In this document: positions 8,380-16,302 of the stretch, piece by piece
How the letters are laid out: every line of letters begins with the position of its first letter
How positions within the stretch are numbered: the first letter of the stretch is position 1
Origin: Beijerinckiaceae bacterium
GTDB taxonomy: Bacteria; Pseudomonadota; Alphaproteobacteria; Rhizobiales; Beijerinckiaceae
NCBI GenBank assembly: GCA_018882635.1
Contig: VERN01000004.1
Location: 1-40,078 of the forward strand
Length of the DNA: 40,078 nucleotides
Reading direction: 5' to 3'
Made by a program: the position numbers and the translations under genes
The notes under the pieces: generated by a model
Seen by the model: only the letters and a program-made list of their open reading frames with translations
Told to the model about the DNA's origin: nothing
Database searches by the model: none

Positions 8380-9285
8380 ATGTCCGTTCTCGAAGGTGGC
8401 GCACCGACGCCGCAATCCGATCTCGTCAAGGATACGACGACCAAGACGTTTCGCGAGGATGTGCTGACCGAATCGGTGAAGCAACCGGTTCTCGTTGATT
8501 TCTGGGCGCCTTGGTGCGGACCATGCAAGCAATTGCAGCCGATCATCGAAAAAGTGGTGAAGGCCGCCGGCGGTAAGGTGAAGCTCGTCAAAATGAATAT
8601 TGATGAGAATCCCGAAATTGCCGGTCAGCTCGGGATTCAATCCATCCCGGCCGTGATCGCATTTCAGCGCGGCCAGCCCGTCGATGGCTTCATGGGGGCG
8701 CTGCCAGAATCGCAGGTGAAAGGTTTTATCGAGCGTCTGATCGGTCCGCTTGGCCCCGGTGCGGCAGAAGAATTAATTGCGCAAGCGCTTGAAGCGCAGG
8801 CACAGGGCGATGCGGCGGGTGCAGCTGCGCTTTATGCCACCGTGCTCGCGCAAGAACCCGACAATGTCGCAGCGCTCGCAGGGCTGGCCCGGGTCGAGCT
8901 AGATTCTGGTAATATTGAAGGTGCGCGCGGTGTTTTGGCGGCTGTGCCTGATGCCAAAAAGAATGATCCGGCGATTGCGTCGGTCCTCGCTGCGATTGAG
9001 CTTACGGAAAAATCAGCCTCACTCGGCGATACGGCTGAGTTCGAAGCGAAGATTGCACAAAATGCCAATGACCATCAGGCGCGTTTCGATCTCGCTATGG
9101 CCCTTGCGGCGCGAGACAAGCGCGATGAGGCGGTGGATCATTTGATCGAGATTATCAAGCGCGATCGCACATGGGATGAGGATGGTGCGCGGCGGCAATT
9201 GCTACAATTCTTCGAGGCGTGGGGCCCGATGGATGAAACCAGCATTGCCGGGCGGCGTAAATTGTCGGCCGTTCTTTTCCGCTAA
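8380..9285 (+). CDS. ybbN: Thioredoxin-TPR co-chaperone (CnoX/YbbN-like)
   Basis: The 301-aa protein joins an N-terminal thioredoxin domain to a C-terminal region of TPR-like helices (about residues 125-290, e.g. QAQGDAAGAAALYATVL and LAALAGLARVELDSG), the architecture of E. coli CnoX/YbbN, a holdase handing clients to GroEL and DnaK. The active site is WCGPC with C46 and C49 both present, unlike E. coli CnoX, which has lost the first cysteine, so redox activity is expected. The ATG follows AAGGAG at ideal spacing. LonN and Trm112 genes follow on the same strand, an arrangement common in Rhizobiales. Confidence 0.95.
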   Translation: MSVLEGGAPTPQSDLVKDTTTKTFREDVLTESVKQPVLVDFWAPWCGPCKQLQPIIEKVVKAAGGKVKLVKMNIDENPEIAGQLGIQSIPAVIAFQRGQPVDGFMGALPESQVKGFIERLIGPLGPGAAEELIAQALEAQAQGDAAGAAALYATVLAQEPDNVAALAGLARVELDSGNIEGARGVLAAVPDAKKNDPAIASVLAAIELTEKSASLGDTAEFEAKIAQNANDHQARFDLAMALAARDKRDEAVDHLIEIIKRDRTWDEDGARRQLLQFFEAWGPMDETSIAGRRKLSAVLFR

Positions 9286-9301
9286 ACAGGAGATATTGGC
9301 C

Positions 9302-9970
9302 ATGCCGATGAACGCTGTTTATCGCGGTCCAGCCGATTGTCCTGCAACGATTCCCCTGTTTCCTCTGCCGGGCGCCTTGCTATTGCCGCGTGGTCAGATG
9401 CCGCTCAATATTTTTGAAAAGCGCTATGTCAGCATGATTGACGACGCGCTGCGCACTGAGCGGCTTATCGGCATGATCCAGCCTGAACCGGAGACGACGC
9501 GTAGTGCTGTGCCGGGGATCTATAAGGTTGGTTGCGCCGGGCGGATCACGCAATTCGCCGAGAGTGGTGATGGGCGCTATCTGATTTCGCTTACAGGTGT
9601 GGCGCGCTTTCGGATCGAAGAGGAATTGTCGGTGCTGACGCCTTATCGGCAGGCGCGTATTTCGTTTACGGCCTATCCGCTGGATTTCGAACCGCGCGCT
9701 GGTGAAGATGATGTGGATCGCGCTGGTGTGATTGCGGTGTTGCGCGATTTCGTCGCGATGAACCGGATTGATGTCGATTGGAGCGGGATTGATCAGGCTC
9801 CCAATGAAGCTTTGGTCAATGCGCTGTCGATGATGGCGCCCTTCGGTGTTCGTGAAAAACAGGCTTTGTTGGAAGCGCCTGATCTGAAGACCCGCGCCGA
9901 CACGCTGATCGCGATTGCACAAATTGAAATGGCACGGCGCGATGATGGCGCCGATGCTCCCTTGCAGTGA
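9302..9970 (+). CDS. LON peptidase N-terminal (substrate-binding) domain protein
   Basis: The 222-aa product consists of a LonN/ASCH-like domain without AAA or protease parts: [27 protein letters not shown] at the start of the domain, [22 protein letters not shown] and then a helical C-terminus. LonN domains recognise unfolded protein segments in Lon protease; the role of the stand-alone protein is not established. The ATG at 9302 follows CAGGAG at about ten bases; ATG 9308 is also in frame. It lies 16 bases after the thioredoxin-TPR gene and just before the Trm112 gene, and the neighbourhood suggests protein quality control. Confidence 0.92.
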   Translation: MPMNAVYRGPADCPATIPLFPLPGALLLPRGQMPLNIFEKRYVSMIDDALRTERLIGMIQPEPETTRSAVPGIYKVGCAGRITQFAESGDGRYLISLTGVARFRIEEELSVLTPYRQARISFTAYPLDFEPRAGEDDVDRAGVIAVLRDFVAMNRIDVDWSGIDQAPNEALVNALSMMAPFGVREKQALLEAPDLKTRADTLIAIAQIEMARRDDGADAPLQ

Positions 9971-9977
9971 GGGTATG

Positions 9978-10184
9978 ATGGGCGATTCAGAACCCGCGCG
10001 CAGCACCGATGCGCATCGTCTCGATCCGCGCTTGCTTGAAATTCTCGTTTGCCCATTGACGAAGGGCCGTCTTGATTATGACCGCGAGAAGCAAGAATTA
10101 ATCAGCCCGGGCGCGAAGCTCGCCTTCCCAATCCGCGACGGCATTCCGATCATGCTGCCGGAAGAAGCGCGTCCTCTCGATTAA
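9978..10184 (+). CDS. Trm112-like zinc-finger-fold protein
   Basis: The 68-aa product has the Trm112 layout: [17 protein letters not shown] then [20 protein letters not shown]. In eukaryotes and archaea Trm112 activates tRNA and protein methyltransferases; bacterial YcaR/Trm112-like proteins may do likewise, but no partner is identified here. Only one Cys of the usual zinc set remains (in VCPLT), common in alphaproteobacterial members. Two ATGs (9975, 9978) are in frame; GTGAGGG fits the second better. Its 3' end overlaps the convergent minus-strand gene by 35 bases. Confidence 0.88.
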   Translation: MGDSEPARSTDAHRLDPRLLEILVCPLTKGRLDYDREKQELISPGAKLAFPIRDGIPIMLPEEARPLD

Positions 10185-10542
10185 GACGCTTAAGGGCTGG
10201 CAAAGCGAGATCGGCCAAGAGCCTTGCTTTGTCGCCGACGTCGCGCGCCAGAAGATGCACGTGAATCTCGTCACAACCGGCAATGGCTGCGAGGGGTTCG
10301 GGTGAGCCGGTTCCGACGGCGAGGATGCGGCGGCCGCCATGTCGGTTCCGGCCCACCGCGATCAGAACGGCATCGCCGTAATCGGGAACCGAAGCTGGGT
10401 GATAGACTGAGACGATATAGCGGCGGCCCGAGAGACCCCGCCACGAAGTGAAGCCGCCAAAGTCAGCCTCCGGAGCCACTTTGAGAGGCGCGAGGGTCAC
10501 ACGTTGATTTCTGACCTCAGCCGACAATCCGATGCGTCCCAT
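10150..10542 (-). CDS. Hypothetical protein, last gene of the ftsEX operon
   Basis: From the ATG at 10542, preceded by a strong AGGGGAGGA ribosome-binding site, the frame encodes 130 residues starting [20 protein letters not shown]. There is no signal peptide or membrane segment. The middle ([45 protein letters not shown]) reads as alternating beta strands and the C-terminus as a helix. I recognise no named domain. It lies 65 bases after plsC on the same strand and overlaps the Trm112 gene tail-to-tail. Confidence 0.75.
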   Translation of the reverse strand: MGRIGLSAEVRNQRVTLAPLKVAPEADFGGFTSWRGLSGRRYIVSVYHPASVPDYGDAVLIAVGRNRHGGRRILAVGTGSPEPLAAIAGCDEIHVHLLARDVGDKARLLADLALPALKRLNREDALLPAA

Positions 10543-10607
10543 CTCGTCCTCCCCTTCGTGAGTCGTCACGAATGATAGGAACAAAATGAGAACATTTCTT
10601 CTTTCTG

Positions 10608-11336
10608 TCAAGAGGCGTGGTTGGCCTCGGCCACCAGCCGGTTGGTCGATGTCTCGATCGCTGTTTCGAGGGTCGTCATGAAGGTTTCGCGGTCGAGGCC
10701 GGGCGGGATCGCAGGCAAAAACTCGATCACGACCGTGCCGGGGCGCAATTTCAGGCTTCGGCGTGGCCAGAACACGCCGGAATTCATCCCCACAGGGGTC
10801 ACCGCCACATTGAGCGCGCTGTAGACATGGGCAATCCCGGTCCGATAGGCCGGCGGGGCGCCGACCGGTCGGCGGGTGCCTTCCGGAAACATGATCAATT
10901 GACGGCCGGGGGCGGTCAGAATGGCTTCGCGGGTCCGCTTCAACAATTCAGCGCGGACCTTGGCGCCGCCTTTGCGATCAACCGGAATTTGCGCCGTGCG
11001 GATCAAATACCAGCCAAAAAGGGGCAGGTAAGTCAGCTCTCTTTTCAGGATGAAGCAGGGGTCGGGAAAAAACTGCAGCAGCGCCATAGTTTCCCAAAGC
11101 GATTGGTGTTTGGCGGCGATCAGCAGCGGGCCGGGGCCAATATTCTCGCGGCCGCGCACTTCCATTTTGATGCCTGCGACATGCGCCGTCAGCCATGTGA
11201 AGTAAAAGCTCCACCCCCGCGCAAAGCCCATGATCCAGGGCCGTGGCAACAGCATCACTGGCAGGCCAGCAATCATGTAGATGATGATCGAAACATAGAA
11301 GATCGCATTGAAGATCAGGGATCGGAGCAGGGCCAT
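10608..11336 (-). CDS. plsC: 1-acyl-sn-glycerol-3-phosphate acyltransferase
   Basis: PlsC acylates lysophosphatidic acid at sn-2 to give phosphatidic acid at the inner membrane. The 242-aa product has an N-terminal membrane helix (about residues 7-30), the catalytic block AAKHQSLWET with H77 and E82 (H-X4-E rather than the textbook H-X4-D), the FPEGTRR phosphate-binding block and VTPVGMNSGVFW. The ATG at 11336 is chosen; the frame is open upstream, but the added residues are not family-like. It lies 43 bases after ydcF in the ftsE-ftsX-ydcF-plsC run. Confidence 0.93.
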   Translation of the reverse strand: MALLRSLIFNAIFYVSIIIYMIAGLPVMLLPRPWIMGFARGWSFYFTWLTAHVAGIKMEVRGRENIGPGPLLIAAKHQSLWETMALLQFFPDPCFILKRELTYLPLFGWYLIRTAQIPVDRKGGAKVRAELLKRTREAILTAPGRQLIMFPEGTRRPVGAPPAYRTGIAHVYSALNVAVTPVGMNSGVFWPRRSLKLRPGTVVIEFLPAIPPGLDRETFMTTLETAIETSTNRLVAEANHAS

Positions 11337-11379
11337 CACGCGCCATCGTTCAAAAAAGGAGCCGCCACAATGCGCATCG

Positions 11380-11985
11380 TCAGGCGCGATGCAAGGCCGA
11401 AGCCGCACGGGAGGCGAAACCGCGCAGCCGTGACCAGCAATACTTGGCATATTCGGTGGACAAAAGCCGCATCATGTTGAGATCGCGCCACCATTTCGGC
11501 CATTCCGCGCGCGGCGGCACAACGGCATGGGGAATGATGCGGGCTTCCGGCATCGCGCGCCGCATTTCTTCGGTCGCGCGCGGCATGTGCCAGGATGAGG
11601 TCACGAGAATCAGATCGGTGTAGCCATTGCTGCGGGCCCAGCGCGCCGCTTCCTGCGCATTGCCGCGGGTGTTGAGGGCCTGCCAGTCGAGGTCGATACA
11701 ACAGGCGGCGGCCCGCGCATCAATTCCATGGGAGCGGGCCAAATCATCGCGGCTTGTTTTCTCATTGACGCCGGTGATGAGAACGCGCTCGCCATAACCC
11801 GACGATAAGAGAGAGAGCCCTTCGGCGATCCGATCAGGTCCACCGGTCAGAACCACGATCCCTTGCGCGCGTGTGGCAGGCAGCGTCTCCGCCTGCGGCA
11901 GGGCCGCCACGAACGCAATGAATCCTGCCGCCGCAATCAGCAGCAGAACTGTCAGGACCGAAACAATGAGGCCAAGAACACGCAT
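11380..11985 (-). CDS. YdcF/SanA family (DUF218) membrane protein
   Basis: The 201-aa protein has one N-terminal membrane helix (residues 4-28) and a DUF218 domain: GIVVLTGGPDRIAEGLSLL, GERVLITGVNEKTS, TRGNAQEAARWA and LILVTSSWHMPRATEEM with the conserved S-W-H-M-P-R. The family includes ElyC and SanA, linked to cell-envelope integrity and vancomycin tolerance; the reaction is not established. Its place between ftsX and plsC fits an envelope role. The ATG at 11985 is the natural start. Confidence 0.9.
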   Translation of the reverse strand: MRVLGLIVSVLTVLLLIAAAGFIAFVAALPQAETLPATRAQGIVVLTGGPDRIAEGLSLLSSGYGERVLITGVNEKTSRDDLARSHGIDARAAACCIDLDWQALNTRGNAQEAARWARSNGYTDLILVTSSWHMPRATEEMRRAMPEARIIPHAVVPPRAEWPKWWRDLNMMRLLSTEYAKYCWSRLRGFASRAASALHRA

Positions 11986-12060
11986 GTCTACCCGGATGGC
12001 CGTGGGATCGAATCATAGCACCGATTACGGCACGGCCGTGAACGAAGCCTCAACGGCCGC

Positions 12061-13032
12061 TCACGCCAATTGCCGGAGTGTGCGCCGGACGGTGATGCGC
12101 GACCCGACCGATGTCACAAGCGCCACGAGCACAATGATCATCGCCATCGCAATGAAACCGCCCGGGCTCAGCGCAAAGGTGCCAAACAGCGCTTCGATCT
12201 GATGGCCGCCGGGTGTTGCAACCCAAGCAGACGCCAAACCGCTCGCGAGGAGGAAAAAGAGCATGGCGGCGACCCCACCCACGACCCCGCCCTTCAGACC
12301 CAAGCGCAAAAAATGCGATTGGAATTCATCGGCAATATAGGCGTCGCTTGCGCCAACGAAATGCAACACTTCGATAATGTCCCGATTGCCCGCCATCACG
12401 CCGCGCGTCGCAAAGGCCACGGCCAGTGCAGTAGCGGTAATCACCAAAGCGACAATTCCGATGGCGAGAATGACGATGCTCTGCGCCATCGCGGCAAGCC
12501 GCGCGATCCAGACGCGGTGGTCATCGAGCGTCACACCACGGACATTTTCAACGAGCGCTCGGCGCAGCGCTGTAAAATCTGCTTTCGCTTGTTCATCAAG
12601 CCGCAGAACGATCAGGCGTGGAACTGGTAATTGATCGAGATTGAGACCCGTGCCGAGCCAAGGCTCGAGAAGGCGTTCGGATTCTTCGCGTGTATAGACT
12701 TTCACGCCGGAAATTCCCGGTGTAGCGCGGGCAATATCAGCCGCACGCGCCACTTCTTGATCAATAATCCGGCCCGCGACAGGTCTCACCTGAATGGTCA
12801 CTTCGCGCGCGACAGCGCTTTGCCAATCTGATGAGGCAGCGCCAACAAGCTGGGCCGCGCCTGCCGTCAGGGCCGCTAAAAAAGTCATGATTGCAATGAC
12901 AATCACCAAAGCTCTGCCAGCAATCGATTCCGCTGGAATGAGCGGTGGATGATTGGCGGCATGCGGGCGGGCGCGCCACCAATGATGCGCGCGTTTTTTC
13001 AGATGAGCGGCAAAGGCTTTTGCATCATTCAT
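12061..13032 (-). CDS. ftsX: Cell division protein FtsX (ABC-type permease-like)
   Basis: FtsX is the membrane partner of FtsE; the complex couples the divisome to peptidoglycan hydrolase activation. The 323-aa protein has a cytoplasmic N-terminus, a membrane helix near residues 41-64, a periplasmic domain (VTIQVRPVAG to about 190) and three C-terminal helices containing the FtsX motif REVLHFVGAS-like DIIEVLHFVGASDAYIA. The ATG at 13032 overlaps the end of ftsE by eight bases, a typical coupling; the frame remains open upstream inside ftsE, but those residues are not family-like. Confidence 0.94.
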   Translation of the reverse strand: MNDAKAFAAHLKKRAHHWWRARPHAANHPPLIPAESIAGRALVIVIAIMTFLAALTAGAAQLVGAASSDWQSAVAREVTIQVRPVAGRIIDQEVARAADIARATPGISGVKVYTREESERLLEPWLGTGLNLDQLPVPRLIVLRLDEQAKADFTALRRALVENVRGVTLDDHRVWIARLAAMAQSIVILAIGIVALVITATALAVAFATRGVMAGNRDIIEVLHFVGASDAYIADEFQSHFLRLGLKGGVVGGVAAMLFFLLASGLASAWVATPGGHQIEALFGTFALSPGGFIAMAMIIVLVALVTSVGSRITVRRTLRQLA

Positions 13033-13687
13033 AAATATGCAGCCTGCCTTCACTGAGAACGAGGCGCCGCGCCTGCTCAAACTGATCCATCAAGGCGATG
13101 TCATGGGTCGCAATGACAATCGCGGTGCCGGAGCGATTCAACTCCAAAAAGAGACGCAACAGGCGGCGGGCAAGCGAGGGATCGACATTGCCGGTGGGTT
13201 CATCGGCAAGAAGAAGATCAGGTTGCGCAATCAAAGCGCGCGCAATGGCGGCGCGCTGTTTCTCGCCACCCGAAAGCGTGGATGGTTTCACATTGATGCG
13301 ATCGCCAAGGCCGACCCAATGCAGCAATTCTTTCACTTCGGCGCGATAGGTCGCCTCTTCCTTGCCCTGCACCCGCAGCGGCAGAGCGACATTCTCATAC
13401 GTGGTGAGATGGTCGAGCAGGCGGAAATCTTGAAACACAACGCCCATGCGGCGGCGCAGATCTGTGAGCTTGTCGGCTTCGATCCGCGTGACGTCAGTAC
13501 CAAAGAGATGGATCAAGCCGCGTGTCGGTTTCAGCGAAAGCAGGATCAGGCGTAGCAAAGTGGTCTTGCCCGCGCCCGAGGGGCCGGTCAGAAACTGGAA
13601 GGATTGCGGCTCGATGGAGAAGCTGATGTCGTGCAGCACCTCCGGCCCCATCCCATAGCGCAGGCCGACATTTTCGAACCTGACCAA
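13025..13687 (-). CDS. ftsE: Cell division ATP-binding protein FtsE
   Basis: The 220-aa ABC ATPase shows Walker A GPSGAGKT at residues 35-42, Q-loop VFQDFRLL near 84-91, signature LSGGEKQR at 138-145, Walker B LLLADE at 158-163 and the H-loop ATHD. Together with FtsX it acts at the septum, where ATP hydrolysis drives conformational control of periplasmic amidase activators. The start is most likely TTG at 13687, with AGGAG about ten bases upstream; no ATG or GTG is available before the first conserved residues. The gene is divergent from a zinc-ribbon protein gene. Confidence 0.95.
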   Translation of the reverse strand: MVRFENVGLRYGMGPEVLHDISFSIEPQSFQFLTGPSGAGKTTLLRLILLSLKPTRGLIHLFGTDVTRIEADKLTDLRRRMGVVFQDFRLLDHLTTYENVALPLRVQGKEEATYRAEVKELLHWVGLGDRINVKPSTLSGGEKQRAAIARALIAQPDLLLADEPTGNVDPSLARRLLRLFLELNRSGTAIVIATHDIALMDQFEQARRLVLSEGRLHIYE

Positions 13688-13831
13688 AATCGCCGTCTCC
13701 TGCTGCCGCCCTTTTCATCGGGCCATCTTGCCAGTTTTTTAACGCTGATCAGCGCCAATCATGCAAGAGGCGCGCGCAGCGATTGTCCGTGCCGCCTGAT
13801 TGCGATCGAACCGTTCTCACTGTGATTCGTC

Positions 13832-14443
13832 ATGCTCATTGTATGTCCCCATTGTGCAAGTTCCTATGACATCGACCGCGGTGCCATAGCCCCTCATGGT
13901 CGGCGGATGCGGTGCGCCGTCTGCCGGACCCTCTGGTTTGTCGCCGCCGAACCGCTGACGCCCCCCGTGCTGCCGCGTGTATCCGCCCGCAGCCGGCTCG
14001 ACCGGGCCGTCCGCGTGCTGTCGATCGTCTTGATGGGATCGTTTGGCGGGCTCACCGGCTTTGCCATGACCGGCGAATGGCCGCGCTGGTTGATGCCACT
14101 GGCGCAAGATCTGGGCTTCGATAAGCGGCTTTGGCCGGTGCTCGACAAGGTGGTGGCGCGGCTTGAGACGACGGCCGAGGGAGCGACAGTCCTCGCTCTC
14201 AACGGCGAATGGATCGGTGGAATCAAAACAGCGCCAGCCCCGATCGTGGAGTTTGCCGTGCGCAATAGTGCCGGAGAGGAGGTGGCACGCTGGACAGACC
14301 GGTCTGGTCCGCCCAAACTCAGCGCAGGCGAGACAGTCCCGTTCCGGTCCCGTTTTTTGGTTCCGGGCGGTGATGCCCGCGAGATCCTAGCCCGCTATAT
14401 CGGGTTTGCGCCCGCCCCGCGTGATGCGGAGGGGTCAGAGTGA
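13832..14443 (+). CDS. MJ0042-type zinc-ribbon membrane protein
   Basis: The 203-aa protein opens with a CX2C-X19-CX2C zinc ribbon (C5, C8, C28, C31; MLIVCPHCASSYDID and RCAVCRTLW), the MJ0042/zinc_ribbon_5 family. A single membrane helix follows at about residues 60-80, and a soluble region from about 110 to 190 resembles the DUF3426 domain often attached to these ribbons (LNGEWIGGIKTAPAPIVEF, LSAGETVPFRSRF). The orientation should place the ribbon in the cytoplasm and the rest outside. Function unknown; its placement beside ftsE is widespread in alphaproteobacteria. Confidence 0.88.
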   Translation: MLIVCPHCASSYDIDRGAIAPHGRRMRCAVCRTLWFVAAEPLTPPVLPRVSARSRLDRAVRVLSIVLMGSFGGLTGFAMTGEWPRWLMPLAQDLGFDKRLWPVLDKVVARLETTAEGATVLALNGEWIGGIKTAPAPIVEFAVRNSAGEEVARWTDRSGPPKLSAGETVPFRSRFLVPGGDAREILARYIGFAPAPRDAEGSE

Positions 14444-14455
14444 ATTTGAGGAAGT

Positions 14456-14986
14456 ATGACTGAGGAAAGACGCGTCCGGGTTCTGTTCGACGAAGCCGCC
14501 ATTGCCCGCCGCAATGAAGAGATCGCCACGGCGATTGCCCAAACCCAGCCGAAGAATCTGCTCGTCGTTGCCATTCTCAAAGGCAGTTTCATGTTCGCTG
14601 CCGATCTCATGCGGGCCTTGCACCGTGCCGGTGTGCAGCCGCAGGTCGAGTTCATGCATTTGTCGAGCTATCGCGAAGGAACGACGTCCTCAGGGCAGGT
14701 GACCATCCTGAAGGATGTCGAAAGCGATGTGCGTGATCGTGACGTGGTGATCGTCGACGATATTTTGGAATCGGGGCGCACCTTAGCGTTTGCGAAGGAC
14801 CTTCTGACAGCACGCGGTGCGCGCGTCATCACGTGCTGCCTGTTGGAAAAGCCCGGCCATCGCGCCGTTGGGCTTAATGCTGATCTTGTTGGCTTTACCT
14901 GTCCCGATTTATTCGTTGTCGGTTACGGAATGGATGTTGCCCATTCCTACCGACAATTGCCGTTTATCGGTGTGGTAGAAACCTAA
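14456..14986 (+). CDS. hpt: Hypoxanthine phosphoribosyltransferase
   Basis: Hpt salvages hypoxanthine (and often guanine) with PRPP to form IMP or GMP. The 176-aa protein has the PRPP-binding motif VVIVDDILESGRTL around residues 97-110, the flexible loop SSYREGTTSSG near 70-80 and the purine-binding end FVVGYGMDVAHSYRQLPFIG. The ATG follows GAGGAA at normal spacing, 12 bases after the zinc-ribbon gene. Its stop codon abuts the stop of the convergent tspO gene. Confidence 0.95.
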   Translation: MTEERRVRVLFDEAAIARRNEEIATAIAQTQPKNLLVVAILKGSFMFAADLMRALHRAGVQPQVEFMHLSSYREGTTSSGQVTILKDVESDVRDRDVVIVDDILESGRTLAFAKDLLTARGARVITCCLLEKPGHRAVGLNADLVGFTCPDLFVVGYGMDVAHSYRQLPFIGVVET

Positions 14987-15466
14987 TCAGCCATTCATCT
15001 GCCAAATCACCGCGTTGAGCATGGTCGCAAAAGCGACCCACAGTGCGGTCGGCGCAACCGCGAGTGCCGGACCCAATCCGATGCGGCGGAACGCCAGCAC
15101 CGTGGCGATAACGGACATTTCCAAAAGCGTGCTGACAGCGACGCCGAGGCCGATCTGCTTTAAGCCGAAAAACGTGATCGACCAGCCAGCATTCACCGCG
15201 ATCTGAAAGAGGAACACGATGATCGCTGTGCGGCGAGCTGGATGGTCGGCGGGCGTCAGCAATACTTTCCAGAACGCCCAAATCATCAGCGCGTAAAGAG
15301 ATGTCCATGCCGGACCGAACACCCAATTGGGGGGCGTGAACCACGGCTTGGCGAGGCCGGCATACCATGTCGGGATATTTGGCATGGTGGCGGCGTTCCC
15401 GATGATGCTCGCGGCCACCACGGGCGCGGCCGCGATCGCGAGCCACAGCCATTTCGATTTCATCAT
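14987..15466 (-). CDS. tspO: TspO/MBR family tryptophan-rich sensory protein
   Basis: The 159-aa product has five predicted membrane helices and the family signature WYAGLAKPWFTPPNWVFGPAWTSLYALM, followed by NAGWSITFFGLKQ and WVAFATMLNAVIW. TspO proteins are outer- or cytoplasmic-membrane proteins that bind porphyrins and cholesterol; in Rhodobacter TspO modulates photosynthesis genes in response to oxygen. Whether this copy is regulatory cannot be told. Two adjacent ATGs (15466, 15463) could start it. The amidotransferase gene lies nine bases upstream on the same strand. Confidence 0.93.
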   Translation of the reverse strand: MMKSKWLWLAIAAAPVVAASIIGNAATMPNIPTWYAGLAKPWFTPPNWVFGPAWTSLYALMIWAFWKVLLTPADHPARRTAIIVFLFQIAVNAGWSITFFGLKQIGLGVAVSTLLEMSVIATVLAFRRIGLGPALAVAPTALWVAFATMLNAVIWQMNG

Positions 15467-15475
15467 CCAATTATC

Positions 15476-16186
15476 CTATGCCGGTGTTCCGGCCCAATGA
15501 TCGAGGAAGCCGTCGAGCCAACGCCGGACGGCGGGATCGTGTTCAAACCAGCCGCTCAGATGGGCGTGACGCGGCTGGGCGCCGGGCATCGCCATGCGCT
15601 CATGCGCCCGCACTGTCCAGCGGCACATCATCGCGTAGGTCACTTCGGGGTGGAATTGCAGACCCCACGCCGTCTCACCGATGCGAAAGGCTTGATGGCG
15701 GAAATCTTCGCCCTCGGCGAGCGGCTCGCAGCCTTTGGGGAGGTCGAACCAGCCTTCGCGGTGCCATTGATAGACGGTGCTTGGCCATGGCGCGCCCAAG
15801 TTTTCGATTAGTTTTTCGCCATGGGCGGTGGCACGCAGCGGATAGTATCCAATCTCGGCGCGCCCTTCGGGATGGGTCGAAACGCTTCCGCCATAGGCGC
15901 GGATCATCATCTGAGCGCCTAGGCACAGCCCCAGCACGCGGGCCCCATCGGCGCAGGCCCGCCCCAGAAGGTCGGTCTCGGCCTTGATGTGCTCTTCCGG
16001 GTCATTGGCGCTTTGCGGCCCCCCGAACACCACCATTGCATGATGGTCGCGGAGATCCTTCGGCAGCGCATCGCCGCAGGGCGGACGCCTGATATCCAGC
16101 TTAAAGCCGCGCTCGCGCAGCAGGCGGCCAACGCGGCCGGGCGTCGAGTGCTCCTGATGGAGGACGATGAGGATGGGATCGGACAA
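15476..16186 (-). CDS. Class-I glutamine amidotransferase-like protein
   Basis: The 236-aa protein is a GMP synthase-type GATase-1 domain without a synthetase domain: VVFGGPQSAND oxyanion region, nucleophile C88 in VLGLCLGAQ, and H179 and E181 in LQFHPEVT, a complete Cys-His-Glu triad. Such stand-alone proteins hydrolyse glutamine or gamma-glutamyl compounds; the acceptor is unknown. The start is a TTG at 16186, since an in-frame stop lies just upstream and no ATG precedes the conserved first strand. It probably forms a unit with tspO. Confidence 0.92.
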   Translation of the reverse strand: MSDPILIVLHQEHSTPGRVGRLLRERGFKLDIRRPPCGDALPKDLRDHHAMVVFGGPQSANDPEEHIKAETDLLGRACADGARVLGLCLGAQMMIRAYGGSVSTHPEGRAEIGYYPLRATAHGEKLIENLGAPWPSTVYQWHREGWFDLPKGCEPLAEGEDFRHQAFRIGETAWGLQFHPEVTYAMMCRWTVRAHERMAMPGAQPRHAHLSGWFEHDPAVRRWLDGFLDHWAGTPA

Positions 16187-16302
16187 GGCAGCGATTCACG
16201 AACCAGAACAGGCTCCGAAAATGACACGGCCAAGGCGCGGGGTGAAGGGGTCGAGCCATTCAGGCTTCGCACCGCCGGATGAGGCGTGCTAAAGGGCCGC
16301 CC

